Assembly (NCBI GenBank): GCA_016795325.1
Contig: JAEUHY010000042.1
Coordinates: forward strand, 1-64,000
Source of the DNA: Planctomycetota bacterium
GTDB lineage: Bacteria; Planctomycetota; UBA1135; GCA-002686595
DNA length: 64,000 nucleotides
Reading direction: 5' to 3'
Of this stretch, positions 28,648-38,476 are shown in pieces; position 1 is the first letter of the stretch; each line of letters begins with the position of its first letter. The notes below the pieces were generated by a model that saw only the letters and a list, made by a program, of their open reading frames with translations, made no database searches and had not been told where the DNA came from. The translations under genes and the position numbers were made by a program.

Positions 28648-31416
28648 GTGCGACGAATCGGACTGCAGGCGCTCGCAGCGCTGCTGATGCTGTGGACCTC
28701 GCTCGCGTGCTCGCCGTCCGCGAGCACCGAGCGCGTGGTCGCGCTCAAGAGTGAGCCGGTGGCCACCGCGGCGTCGGACGAAGTTGCGCTCGGCTACGGC
28801 CGCGTGGTCGACGAACAAGGTGCGCCCGTCGCTGACGCGACGGTGGAGTTGAAGCACGGCGAACGTGTGCTCGGTCGCGCCGTGAGCGGGGCGGATGGCA
28901 AGTTCGAGATGCGTGGAGTGGCTGTCGAGGCGGACTGGAACTCTCCGCCCTCGCTCTCCGCTCGGTCCAGCGATGGTCAAGTTATCCACCGCAGCGCGTT
29001 GACCCCGAAGTTCGAGCGAGGAAGTGGTCCGTGGAGAGTTGAGGGACCGCGCGACGAGGACTGGCGAGACATCGTGCTCCGACCAGCACACGCCCTTGAA
29101 GTCCGCGTGGTCGGAGCGCCTGCTTCCGTCGCCGTCCAAGTGCACTTGCTCCAGACCGGAGAACTTTGGGGCTGGTGGGGGTGGATTCCGGTTGCGTCGA
29201 CCCAATGCAACGCGGCGGGTCTCACTCTGCTCGACGGCTTGCCCCCCGGCCGCATTCAGGTGACGGCGGTCGACAGCGCTCACGGTGCTTGTGCGTACAC
29301 GACCCTGCCCAGCACCGACGTCGTTGAGCTGAACCTCAAGCCGCTTCGAACGTGCGAGGTGCGTCTAGTCAACAAAGAGACCGGTCTGCCGGTGAGCGGC
29401 GCCGAGTTGAGACTGGGGCTTGTCGCCTCGGCGTCGGGTCGACCTCCGCGACCGGAGAACGGTGATCTCGAGCTCGACGGCATCATCGACTTTGCGTTGC
29501 CGGACGCAGAGACCGCGGAGTTGGGGCGGGCCGACGACCAGCGACTCGTGTGGACGGATCAAGCAGGTTTGGCACGGCTCAGCGGACTGTTGCCGGGCGA
29601 GTACTACCTCGCCCGAGTGGACGCACAGGGCTATCGACGCCAGCCTGTCGGCGAGAAGGCCGGTCACTTCAGAGTGTTCCCGTCGGAGAACGCAAAGACG
29701 ATCCACCTGCGCCCGCAGCATCGCACGACGATGCGCTGGCTCATTCCGACCGAGCACGGTACAGCGCCAGCGGATGGAACCGTGATCGCAGTTCACCCGC
29801 CTCACGTTCTGCGCGGGGAGACCGTCTTCGGCCCAACGATGCGTGGACGAATGGAGAACGGAGTTCTCGTCGTTCACGACGTGCTGGATCAGGACTGGAT
29901 GCGCTTCGTAGCGGTGGCGCCCGACGGAAGCAGTGCGGATCTCACGTACGTGGCGGCTGAGGTGGGATGGGCCAGCCCTCACCTGCGTGCGTCGTCATTT
30001 GCTCCACCGCTCTCGGTCGGAAGCGAACCAATTGACATCCAAAGTCACCCCGCACTCGGTGCAGCTTCTCGGTCTGCATCGCGCTCGGTCACAGTCGAAC
30101 TGCGCGACGTTCGCGGACAGCCAGCTTCCGGTGTTCGCGTGAGTCTCAACGGTTCAAGAGTACCCGTCGACGCCGTCGTCACCGACGCGCTTGGCCTGGC
30201 GCGCTTCGACAAGCTCTGGCCTGACCGCGTGAGCGTGAGCGCAAGTGGGTCGCACTGGGACTTCTCGCGCTACAGCGTCACCATCGGCGAGGCCAACCTC
30301 GCCGATGGTGACGCCTCATTCCGTGCAACTTTGCGCGAGCCGTTCCGAGCGATCGCAACGGTGACGTTGGACGGCCGCGTCGGCCTGCCCAGTGCGTTCC
30401 ACTGCACGCCGGAGCCAATCTGGGCTGACAAGGAAGGTGGACGATTCGACTTCGTGTTGCCCTTGCCGGACGAGGGACAGACAGTTCCGGTCCACCTCAT
30501 GGCTTACGGCTTCGAGTCGGCCTACACCGCGCTGACGCCGAACCCTGACGGATCGACCGTGCACTTCGAACTCGACTTGAAGAGCATCGACTATCGCGTG
30601 GTTGTGCGCACCGAGGGCTTCGGAGGGCTCAAGTTGAAGGCGGAGCGCGTCGCCGGGGCAATCGAGGACCACGCCTTCGTGAACCGCATCCCGGACGATG
30701 CGCGCGACGAGAGGCGCCGACTTGCGGAGTTGGCGACCTACACCGCCAGCGCTGACGGCGCAGATGTTCACATCCCGCTCGCCGAGGGCAGATGGCGCAT
30801 CGTCGACTGGTGGAGCGGGGCAACGACCGATGAGTTCGAGCTACGCCACCACTCCCCCACAGCCGAAGTGCCCCTGTTGCCCGGCCCGTTCGCGCCGTTG
30901 CGCGTGCACATCAACCTGCCGGAGCCCGACTATCAGCCAAAGTCCTTCCGTGTCGGCGCGTACGCACTCGGCGAAGCGCCCGACACGTTGACCTGGCTCA
31001 CGCTCATCCGGACGCGACACGCCGCGCGGGCCTATGAACTTGGACGAGGCGTGTGGACGCTGTGGATCGACCCCGGCGATGGATGGGCGCCGATCCGCAT
31101 AGAGCGCCTTGACATCGGAGAGCGAGGCGCCACTGTCGGTCCGCTCGAACTCACGCGCGGTTCGACGTTGCGCGTTCGCGTGCCCGCGGACGCAACGGGC
31201 TCGCGGCCGCACCTCTACGTCAGCGCCGCGCTCAACGGCGCGCCGCCGTTCTCACGTGTGCTGCAGTCGCAGGGCGAAGCCGAAGTGCTCCTGAGCGGCT
31301 TGTGCGCCGGCGTCTACACCGTGCGCATCTTCGACGCGCTCTCGACCGACGTCGGCCCGGCGCGACAGATCGAGTTCGACGGCACGAGCGAAGTGACGAT
31401 CGACTGGGCGCCCTGA
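28648..31416 (+). CDS. Large lipoprotein with carboxypeptidase-regulatory-like domains
   Basis: The 922-residue product, read from GTG 28648, starts RRIGLQALAALLMLWTSLAC, a lipoprotein signal with lipobox SLAC. The first domain begins LGYGRVVDEQGAPVADATVE, a transthyretin-like beta-sandwich, and is followed by further strand-rich units such as VRLVNKETGLPVSGAELRL. The C-terminus ends IEFDGTSEVTIDWAP, matching the end of the 25427-28402 protein. Residues up to about 740 match the shorter paralogue at 34412-36709. It is probably an outer-membrane or envelope-anchored structural protein. No catalytic motif seen. Confidence 0.78.
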   Translation: MRRIGLQALAALLMLWTSLACSPSASTERVVALKSEPVATAASDEVALGYGRVVDEQGAPVADATVELKHGERVLGRAVSGADGKFEMRGVAVEADWNSPPSLSARSSDGQVIHRSALTPKFERGSGPWRVEGPRDEDWRDIVLRPAHALEVRVVGAPASVAVQVHLLQTGELWGWWGWIPVASTQCNAAGLTLLDGLPPGRIQVTAVDSAHGACAYTTLPSTDVVELNLKPLRTCEVRLVNKETGLPVSGAELRLGLVASASGRPPRPENGDLELDGIIDFALPDAETAELGRADDQRLVWTDQAGLARLSGLLPGEYYLARVDAQGYRRQPVGEKAGHFRVFPSENAKTIHLRPQHRTTMRWLIPTEHGTAPADGTVIAVHPPHVLRGETVFGPTMRGRMENGVLVVHDVLDQDWMRFVAVAPDGSSADLTYVAAEVGWASPHLRASSFAPPLSVGSEPIDIQSHPALGAASRSASRSVTVELRDVRGQPASGVRVSLNGSRVPVDAVVTDALGLARFDKLWPDRVSVSASGSHWDFSRYSVTIGEANLADGDASFRATLREPFRAIATVTLDGRVGLPSAFHCTPEPIWADKEGGRFDFVLPLPDEGQTVPVHLMAYGFESAYTALTPNPDGSTVHFELDLKSIDYRVVVRTEGFGGLKLKAERVAGAIEDHAFVNRIPDDARDERRRLAELATYTASADGADVHIPLAEGRWRIVDWWSGATTDEFELRHHSPTAEVPLLPGPFAPLRVHINLPEPDYQPKSFRVGAYALGEAPDTLTWLTLIRTRHAARAYELGRGVWTLWIDPGDGWAPIRIERLDIGERGATVGPLELTRGSTLRVRVPADATGSRPHLYVSAALNGAPPFSRVLQSQGEAEVLLSGLCAGVYTVRIFDALSTDVGPARQIEFDGTSEVTIDWAP

Positions 31417-31616
31417 GCTAGCGCGCTTCGAAGCGCGGCTGCTGCAGGAGCGGTCGCCGCGCGTGCGCGAACGCCGCGCTCCCCTTGCCGCCCTGCGAGG
31501 CGCCTGCGAGGATCCGGCGCAGCGGTCGCGGAACGCCGCAACAGACGGAGCTCGTCCGTCTGCGGTTCCGATCCGCATCCACACGCGCGCCCGCAGCGCG
31601 CTCTCGCACGACAACC

Positions 31617-34160
31617 ATGCGCAAGCTCGCCCTTGCTCTCGCGTTCGCGGCGCTGATCCTCGGCCTTGTTTGGCTCGCCACGCGGGGGCCCGACGCGACG
31701 CACGCCACCGCCGGGCCCGCGGCCCGCACGCACGCAGCCGAGACGTCGACGAGCGCCACGCCCGAACCCGTCAACACGACGCCCGCGGCGCCAGCGCAGG
31801 ATGACGCACGTGCCGTTGTCGACGCAGTTGAACGCGCCGCCGTTGAGCAGAAGCTCAACGACTGTGTGGTGTTGGGCCGCGTTGTCGACGAACTCGGCCA
31901 GCCGATCAGCGGACTCGTAGTGCGGCTCTCGGCGTTCAAGAGCTGGTCGCCGCGCGCGAAACCACCTCGGCTGTCAGGCCCGTACGAGTTCGTCGGCTTT
32001 GAAGTCGCAACCGACAGCGCAGGCGCCTTCCGTTTCGAAGTGCCGACGCCGACGAACGACTTGGTTCAGCTCTCGATGGAAGCAGACGTCTACCGCGACG
32101 TGCTGTACGCGCACTTCTCGACGCAGGCCACGCAGGGTCGCGCCCCGCTGGTCGCAGGCGACAACGACCTGGGCCTTTTCGAGCTGAAATCTACGGGCGC
32201 AATCGAAGGCTTCGTGCGCGACACGAACGGCGCGCCGATCGAGCTCGCTGCGGTGACGCTCACGAACCTCCCCGACCCCACGCTGCAGCGTCGAGCGCTC
32301 ACCGATGCGACGGGGCGCTACGTCATGGGACACGTCATGCCGGGAGAGTTCGGGCTCAGTTGCCAGGCGCTGGACCGGCTCGGGCAGGTCAAGAACCCCG
32401 TCAAGGTCGAGGCGCGGCGCACAACGTACGGCGTCGACTTCTCGCTCGCGGAGGCGCCGCTGCTCCGCGGCGTCGTCGTCGAGGAATCCGGCGCGCCGAT
32501 CTCCGGCGCGAGCCTCGTGGGTTGGCCGAGCACGAGCGGCACGCTCGCCAACGCCATGACGGAGATGGACGGCGCGTTCACGGTGTCGCTGCCGCAGGAC
32601 CAGCCCTACTCGCTGGAGTGCAAACGCGACGGCTTCGAGCCGTTCGGTGTGGGCGAGCGCAACCGCACCTACGCGCCCGGCACGAAGGACATCCGAATCG
32701 TGCTGCGCACCGCGGCCCGCACGCGCTTCCGCGTCGTCGACGCACGCGACGGAGCGCCGCTCGAGCGCTTTGGCATTGCGATCACCCGGGAACGCTTCAC
32801 GCAACCTCCGCTCGGCGGTCTCAACACCTTTTCCCGCGGCGAGGTGGAGCTCGCCGCGACAGCGGGCCTCGACCAAGTTGTGGTGCACGCGCCCGGCTTC
32901 CAGGTCACGTTCGGGCCCGTCAAGCACGACACGCCGACCGAGGCCGTGCAGACCGTTCGCTTGAAGCCCGCGAACTCCGTACGCGGTCGTGTGATCCGCG
33001 ATGGCGAACCCGTGGCGGGAGCGCGCGTCGTCTTCGAACCGGGGCTTCCCGAGTTGCGCATCGTCGATGGAGCACCCAAGTTCGTCGAAGGCTCGTTTCA
33101 GACGTTCGAGCACAAACGCAAGTCTGCGCGCTGTGACAGCGAAGGGCGTTTCGTCTTCGAAGGCGTCGAAGATGGAATGTGCCGTGTAGCCGCCGAAGAC
33201 GTTCGCGGTGCGGTGAGCGTGTCGCCGGCCGTGGAGTTGTCGAACGGGACCGAGCACAACTTCGGCGATCTGAATCTGAGCTCCGGCGGGATCGTTGTCG
33301 GGCGAGTGCTCTTGCCGCCGCGGTGCGTGCTCGGCGGCCTCGAGATCCAACTCGACGGCCCGTCCTTCGGACGCAGCACGCGCACGGACGAGACCGGCGC
33401 GTTTCGCTTCGAAGGCGTCCATCCGGGCGAGCACCACGTTCAGGCTTCGGCTCGGACCGGTCAACACATGGCGAGTGAGCGCGTGCGCTTCGAAGTCGCC
33501 GAAGGCGCGACGCAAGAGCTCGAACTTGACCTCTCCGATTTGGGTGTCGGGCAGGTGAGCATCACGGTCACGCTCAACGGCCAGCCGCTGCCCAACGCGG
33601 AAGTGACAATTGTGCCTCTCTCCAAGGCGGCGACTGAGTCACGACTGGGCAAGACCGACGCCAGCGGCCGCGTTGTGGGCTGGGCGCGTGCGAACGGCCC
33701 GTCGGTCGTCCAAGTCCTATCGGCGGACCAGTTCTCGCTTTGCGACCCTGCTCGTGTGTTGGACCTCGCGCACGATTCCAAGCTCGACGAGCGTCTCGAG
33801 TTTGTGGTGACGGCGCTGACCGTGCGCCTGCCGACCGGCGTGGATTGGCCCGCGGAGGGCGCAGCCGTGCTCAGCTTTCTGGGCCCCGACGAACGCAGCC
33901 TCGGCGGAGCGCGAATCCACTTCAGAGAAGGCTTGCTCGTAACCGCTGGCGCCACGCTCGACGCGTCGAACAGGAGCGTAGTCGTCGAATTTGCTCCGCT
34001 GCGCGCAGTTGCTCTCCAATTCTCGCTCATGGGCTCGACGCAGTCCGAACCGAGCGAGTCCGACCCCAACGTCAACGTCCAGCGTCCAACAATGCTGCTG
34101 CAGACGCGCGTGCCGCTCGAGTTGCGCGCGAACGCCGCGAACGAAGTGCTGCTGCACTGA
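31617..34160 (+). CDS. Large exported carboxypeptidase-regulatory-like protein
   Basis: The 847-residue product starts MRKLALALAFAALILGLVWL, an anchor or signal sequence, then an Ala/Thr-rich linker. Successive beta-sandwich units follow, each beginning with a strand like VVLGRVVDELGQPISGLVVR, GFVRDTNGAPIELAAVTL, LLRGVVVEESGAPISGAS or RGRVIRDGEPVAGARV. This G-x-V-x-D/E-x-x-G-x-P-I/V-x-x-A pattern is the CarboxypepD_reg (PF13620-like) hallmark, and I count at least five such repeats. It lies between the two close paralogues but is itself more divergent, so it is an older family member. No enzymatic part is seen. Confidence 0.78.
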   Translation: MRKLALALAFAALILGLVWLATRGPDATHATAGPAARTHAAETSTSATPEPVNTTPAAPAQDDARAVVDAVERAAVEQKLNDCVVLGRVVDELGQPISGLVVRLSAFKSWSPRAKPPRLSGPYEFVGFEVATDSAGAFRFEVPTPTNDLVQLSMEADVYRDVLYAHFSTQATQGRAPLVAGDNDLGLFELKSTGAIEGFVRDTNGAPIELAAVTLTNLPDPTLQRRALTDATGRYVMGHVMPGEFGLSCQALDRLGQVKNPVKVEARRTTYGVDFSLAEAPLLRGVVVEESGAPISGASLVGWPSTSGTLANAMTEMDGAFTVSLPQDQPYSLECKRDGFEPFGVGERNRTYAPGTKDIRIVLRTAARTRFRVVDARDGAPLERFGIAITRERFTQPPLGGLNTFSRGEVELAATAGLDQVVVHAPGFQVTFGPVKHDTPTEAVQTVRLKPANSVRGRVIRDGEPVAGARVVFEPGLPELRIVDGAPKFVEGSFQTFEHKRKSARCDSEGRFVFEGVEDGMCRVAAEDVRGAVSVSPAVELSNGTEHNFGDLNLSSGGIVVGRVLLPPRCVLGGLEIQLDGPSFGRSTRTDETGAFRFEGVHPGEHHVQASARTGQHMASERVRFEVAEGATQELELDLSDLGVGQVSITVTLNGQPLPNAEVTIVPLSKAATESRLGKTDASGRVVGWARANGPSVVQVLSADQFSLCDPARVLDLAHDSKLDERLEFVVTALTVRLPTGVDWPAEGAAVLSFLGPDERSLGGARIHFREGLLVTAGATLDASNRSVVVEFAPLRAVALQFSLMGSTQSEPSESDPNVNVQRPTMLLQTRVPLELRANAANEVLLH

Positions 34161-34411
34161 GCGCGGCGAAGTGGTGGCGTCACGGGCCTCGCTCGCGGCA
34201 CAGCGCATGACGGGTCGCACGAGCGGCCGCTCGTGCGCTTGCGCACGGCATCGGTAGCGAGTTCGCACGTGCGCGATGCTGGTCGTGCTCGATCGTGGGA
34301 CTCTGTGCAGCGTTCCGGCACAGCTCGCGGCAACGCGGCTACTCTGAGCCCAACGGCGCGCGTGGCGAGGCACTTGCTTCGTGGTCCAGCACACACCCCG
34401 GGAGAATCGAA
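34161..34411 (+). repeat. Duplicated leader region, copy 2
   Basis: Homologous to 28403-28647. It contains the palindrome cgagcggccgctcg and the hairpin gtgcgcttgcgcac, then the shared ctgagcccaacggcg block and the GGGAGA ribosome binding site (34400-34405) before TTG 34412. Confidence 0.65.
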
Positions 34412-36709
34412 TTGCAACGAGTCGGGACCAACGCGCTCGCAGCGCTGCTGATGCTGTGGACCTCGCTCGCGTGCTCGCCCTCGGCGGGCGCCGAGAGCGT
34501 CGTGGCGCTCGAGAATGAGCCCGTCGCCACCGAGCCGAGGAACGAAGTCGCGCTCCGCTTCGGTCGCGTGGTCGACGAACAAGGTGCGCCGGTCGCAAAC
34601 GCAACCGTGGAGTTGGTGCACGACGACCGAGTGCTCGGCCGCGCCGTAAGCGGCGCGGACGGCAAGTTCGAAGTGCGCGGACTTAGTGTCGATGTGGACT
34701 GGATTTCTCCACCGCTGCTCTACGCTCGGTCGCGCGACGGTCGGGCCGTTCACCGCAGCGCGTTGACCCCGAAGTTCGAGCGACCGAGCAGGCTGGAGAA
34801 ATCACTCGGACCGTTCGACGGGGACTGGAACGACGTTGTCCTCAAGCCAGCGCATGTGCTCGAAGTTCGGGTTGTCGGTGCTCCAGGTTCGGTCAAGGTC
34901 GAGGCGCACCTGCTGCAGCGAGGAGCTTGGGGATGGCAAGGATGGTTGCTGGTCGCGGCCAACCAACGCACCGGAGATGGCTTGGTGCTCCTCGAAGGTC
35001 TGCCGCCTGGTCGCGTGCAGGTCACGGCGACGGACGGAACTCACGGCGCTTGTGAGTACTTCACCTTGCCTGGCGCGGGGCCGGTCGAACTGAACCTGGA
35101 GCCGCTTCGCACCTGCGTGGTGCGTGTCGTGGACAAGGAGACAGGCGCGCCCGTCGTGGGAGCCGAGCTCACGCTTCAACTGATTGCCTCTGAGTCGGGC
35201 GTGCCGCCCAGTCCCACGAACGACGACCTCGAGCTGGACCCCTTCAGGATCATCTCTGACTCGGGGCAAGAGGACGCAGTGGAGGCGCGCGCTGGCGAGC
35301 ATGCGGTGTCGACGGACGAAGCGGGAGTCGCGCGGGTCGGCGGACTGCTGCCGGGTGAATACTACTCGTGCAAAGTCGACGCGCAGGGCTACCGGCGACG
35401 GCTGTGGCCGTTGGAGATGCGCTCGGGCTATTTCGAGATCTCGCCGTCCGAAGACGCCAAGCGACTTCTCGTGCGGCCGCAACACCTCAAGACGATGCGC
35501 TGGCACATTCCGGCGGAAGACGGCCCGTTGCCTCCCGATGGCGCCCAGATCGAAGTGCGCCAACGTGCTTGGGTCGGACGACCGAGTCATGGCCCAGCGC
35601 TCGTGGGGCGGATGGAACGTCGCACGCTCGTTGTGCACGGCGTGCTGGACGAAGACTTCATGCACTTCGTCGCCACCGCACGCGACGGAGCTCGCGCCTA
35701 TCTCTCCTACGACGCGGGTGCGTCGGCGGGGCACGAGTCCAGACTTACAGCCTCCTCGTTCGTTCCACCGGGTTCACCGGACCCCGCGCTGCGCGAGCCA
35801 CGCTCCGTCCAAGTCACGCTACGTGACGCTCACGGACGGCCCGCGAAGGGAGTCCGGATCAGCCTGTTCACCTATCTCGCTCCCGCAACGGAGGAATTCG
35901 ACTGGTCGTCCACGCCACTCGACGCACCGCGCTCCTCGTTCGAGCTCCCACCGCTCGCGCAGTACGGCGCCAACCAGTTCCCGACGCTCATCTCCGATCG
36001 TGATCTCGCAGATCTCCACTCCGCCGATCACACCGAAGTGACCGACGCGTCGGGCCGAACACACTTCGAGGGGATCTTCTCCGAGCACGTCGAAGCGCTC
36101 GCCGCGCACCCAGACTTTCCGCTGTGCGTCGTGAAGCTCGGCGACGCGGATCTCTCGTTCGGCGACACCTCGCTCGAAGCCGTCTGGTCACCGCCATTCC
36201 GGGCCATCGCGACAGTGAGCGTGGACGGCCGCGTCGGTCTGCCGACGACCTACCTTTGCCTGCCATCGCCCGCGTTGAGTGAAGCCGCGCTGGGCCGTCT
36301 GGTGTTCGAGCTGCCTCGTCCGCCTCAAGGCGAGTCTGTGCGCGTCACGCTGACATCTGAGAGCATGGTGACTGCGTCCGCGCTGCTCACGCCAAACTCG
36401 GACGGCTCGACGACAGAACTGCGTCTCGACTTGAAGAGCAACCTCAAGTTGGCGCTCACGCTGCCGTGGCAAGCAAGCGTCGACCTAGTCGCGGAACGAC
36501 TCGATCCCGAGCTCCGTCAGTGGATCTCCTCCACCGTGACACGCGCCACGATCGCGGGCACCGGAGAGAACCTGCAGCTCGAGTACTCGTTCAGCGAGCT
36601 GGCCGCCGGCCGCTGGCGCATGCGCGACAAACAGAGCGGCGCGGTGTCGACGGAGGTCGAACTCGGCCCTGACAACCGCGCTGGAGTCGTGACGCTTCTG
36701 GGGCAGTAG
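34412..36709 (+). CDS. Lipoprotein paralogue lacking the C-terminal module
   Basis: The 765-residue product, read from TTG 34412, starts QRVGTNALAALLMLWTSLAC with lipobox SLAC and is a close paralogue of the 28648-31416 protein. Shared stretches include FGRVVDEQGAPVANATVELV, VLGRAVSGADGKFEVRGL and HRSALTPKFER. The homology ends near the EVEL sequence (paralogue: FELRHH); the protein then stops after NRAGVVTLLGQ and lacks the roughly 200-residue C-terminal part ending in TIDWAP. An insertion near residue 500 is unique to it. It may be a truncated but still functional duplicate, because the frame is intact and codon use is normal. Confidence 0.78.
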   Translation: MQRVGTNALAALLMLWTSLACSPSAGAESVVALENEPVATEPRNEVALRFGRVVDEQGAPVANATVELVHDDRVLGRAVSGADGKFEVRGLSVDVDWISPPLLYARSRDGRAVHRSALTPKFERPSRLEKSLGPFDGDWNDVVLKPAHVLEVRVVGAPGSVKVEAHLLQRGAWGWQGWLLVAANQRTGDGLVLLEGLPPGRVQVTATDGTHGACEYFTLPGAGPVELNLEPLRTCVVRVVDKETGAPVVGAELTLQLIASESGVPPSPTNDDLELDPFRIISDSGQEDAVEARAGEHAVSTDEAGVARVGGLLPGEYYSCKVDAQGYRRRLWPLEMRSGYFEISPSEDAKRLLVRPQHLKTMRWHIPAEDGPLPPDGAQIEVRQRAWVGRPSHGPALVGRMERRTLVVHGVLDEDFMHFVATARDGARAYLSYDAGASAGHESRLTASSFVPPGSPDPALREPRSVQVTLRDAHGRPAKGVRISLFTYLAPATEEFDWSSTPLDAPRSSFELPPLAQYGANQFPTLISDRDLADLHSADHTEVTDASGRTHFEGIFSEHVEALAAHPDFPLCVVKLGDADLSFGDTSLEAVWSPPFRAIATVSVDGRVGLPTTYLCLPSPALSEAALGRLVFELPRPPQGESVRVTLTSESMVTASALLTPNSDGSTTELRLDLKSNLKLALTLPWQASVDLVAERLDPELRQWISSTVTRATIAGTGENLQLEYSFSELAAGRWRMRDKQSGAVSTEVELGPDNRAGVVTLLGQ

Positions 36710-36710
36710 G

Positions 36711-36727
36711 CGCGCGGAGGCCGCGCG
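36711..36727. terminator. Short GC hairpin between convergent genes
   Basis: cgcgcgg (36711-36717) pairs with ccgcgcg (36721-36727) around a 3-nt loop, in the 23-bp gap between two convergent genes. There is no T-tract, so termination is inferred from position only. Confidence 0.35.
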
Positions 36728-36732
36728 AGCGC

Positions 36733-37101
36733 TCAGCCGTTCGCGATCGAAAGCGAGGCGTAGTCGGCCTCGGCGGCCAGCGAGAAGGCGCGCACCATCG
36801 CCTCACCGGCGCGGCTGATCAGGGCCGCGTCGTCGCGCTCGCGGCCGGCGGCGAGGTCGGCGCGGGCGCTGGCGAGGAGTTGATCGGTTTGCGCGAGCCG
36901 CTCGCGCCACTCGCTCTCGAAGGCGGGCCAGGCGATCGGGCCGAGGCGCTCGCGCACGCCGGCGAGGCGCCGTTCGATGCGCACGAGGTCGCGCTCGATG
37001 TCGGCCGCGACGACGTCGATGCGCTGCGCGAGCGTGGTCGGCTTGGGGGCCGCAGCGCAGGAAGCGGTGAACAGCAGGGCGAGAAGTGCGAAGCGGTGCA
37101 T
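36733..37101 (-). CDS. Small helical lipoprotein
   Basis: The 122-residue product starts MHRFALLALLFTASCAAAPK, a lipoprotein signal with lipobox TASC. The mature protein is a helical, Arg/Glu-rich segment (RIDVVAADIERDLVRIERRL and beyond) likely to form a helical hairpin. Its family is unknown. It is the last gene after the heme operon, 46 bp beyond the hemG stop, and may be co-transcribed with it. Confidence 0.7.
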   Translation of the reverse strand: MHRFALLALLFTASCAAAPKPTTLAQRIDVVAADIERDLVRIERRLAGVRERLGPIAWPAFESEWRERLAQTDQLLASARADLAAGRERDDAALISRAGEAMVRAFSLAAEADYASLSIANG

Positions 37102-37147
37102 GAGCGCGTCGGTTCGGGATGGTTGCGGTGTCCGCCGCGAACCGATC

Positions 37148-38476
37148 CTATCCGGCGCGCGACAGCTCGGCAGCGCGCGACCGTGCGTGAGCGACGAGGT
37201 GGTTCACGCCGATGCCGCGCAGCCAATTGCCGAGCAGCACCAGGCTCGGCGGACAGGCGGCTTCGATCGCGGCCACGCGTTCTGGGTGCGCGAGGTCGAA
37301 ACGCGGCAACGTCGCGCGCCAGCGTTGGACGCGCACGAGTTCGGGCTCGCCGCGCAGCTCGAGCAGCGCGCGCACTTCGCTGCGCACGATCGCGAGGAGC
37401 TCCGCTTCGGCGAGGTCGATCGTCTCGGGCCGGCGCGCGCCGCCGAGCAGCGTGCGCAGCACCACGTGCGACGGCGGGCACGCGTCGGGCGCGATCGACG
37501 AGCTGAACAGCGTGCCGAGGTGCCGCATGCGCTCGCGCGATGCGACGAGGTAGCCAAAACCGTCGAGCGGATGGCCGACGTCGGCGCGCCGCCAGACGTG
37601 CGTCACCGACACCAAGCTCTCGCTCGCGATCGAACCGATCGGACGCGCAAGCGCGGGCGCGACGGTCGACAGCAGACGCGCGGCGCTCGCGGCGGGCAGC
37701 GCGAGCACGAGCCGCGCGGCTTCGAACTCCCCCACCGTGCTGCGCACGCGCCACGTCTCGCCATCGAACGCGAGCGAGCCGACCGACGCGTCGAGCACGA
37801 TCCTTTCGCCCAGCGCGCGCGTCAACGCGCTCACGATCGCGTCGCAGCCGCCGACGGGTTTCATCACGCTCGGCGCCGGATCGCCGCGCGTCTTGAACAG
37901 CGCCTTGAACAGGCCGCCGTGCGTTTCGACGAGCTCGACCAGGCGCGGAAAGCAGGCGCGCATCGAGAGTTGCTGGGGATCGCCGGCGTGGATGCCGCTG
38001 ACGAGCGGATCGAGCAGCGCGTCGAGCGCCTCTTGGCCGATGCGGTGGCGCACGAAGTCCGCGACCGAGCCGTCGAGCGCGACGCGCGCAGCGCGGAACG
38101 GCTCACTCGCCAGGCGCAGCTTGCCGCCGAGCGTGAGCAGCGGCGTGGTGATCATCTTCGGGCCGAGCGGCGCGTCCACGAGCCGCCCGCGGTGCACGAG
38201 AAAGCGCTTGGAAGCATTCGTCGGCGGCTTACGCGCCTCGAGGCCGAGCTCGCGCAGCATGTCGGTCAGGCCGCCCGCAACTTCGAAGCGCAGCGACTCG
38301 GGGCCGAGTTCGGCGCGGAATTCGCCCTGCGCGCCGAGGCGCTCGGTGTGCACCAATCCGCCGGCGCGCTTGGCGCCTTCGAGCACGACCAGATCGGCCT
38401 GCGGCCCGCGCGCGTGCGCGTACGCCAGGCCCGAGATCCCGGCGCCGACCACCAGCGTCTCGACGCAACGCGTCAT
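37148..38476 (-). CDS. hemG: Protoporphyrinogen oxidase, HemY type
   Basis: The 442-residue FAD enzyme oxidises protoporphyrinogen IX to protoporphyrin IX. The N-terminal dinucleotide-binding motif is LVVGAGISGLAYA (about 8-20), followed by the amine-oxidase-like GGLVHTER. The internal signature LLDPLVSGIHAGDPQQLSMR is characteristic of the HemY/PPOX family, and the C-terminal FAD motif is represented by GNWLRGIGVNHLVA. The enzyme is commonly called HemY or HemG; the flavodoxin-like HemG is a different protein. The start overlaps the hemN stop (ATGA). Its place next to hemN and separate hemH fit the protoporphyrin-dependent pathway. Confidence 0.92.
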   Translation of the reverse strand: MTRCVETLVVGAGISGLAYAHARGPQADLVVLEGAKRAGGLVHTERLGAQGEFRAELGPESLRFEVAGGLTDMLRELGLEARKPPTNASKRFLVHRGRLVDAPLGPKMITTPLLTLGGKLRLASEPFRAARVALDGSVADFVRHRIGQEALDALLDPLVSGIHAGDPQQLSMRACFPRLVELVETHGGLFKALFKTRGDPAPSVMKPVGGCDAIVSALTRALGERIVLDASVGSLAFDGETWRVRSTVGEFEAARLVLALPAASAARLLSTVAPALARPIGSIASESLVSVTHVWRRADVGHPLDGFGYLVASRERMRHLGTLFSSSIAPDACPPSHVVLRTLLGGARRPETIDLAEAELLAIVRSEVRALLELRGEPELVRVQRWRATLPRFDLAHPERVAAIEAACPPSLVLLGNWLRGIGVNHLVAHARSRAAELSRAG

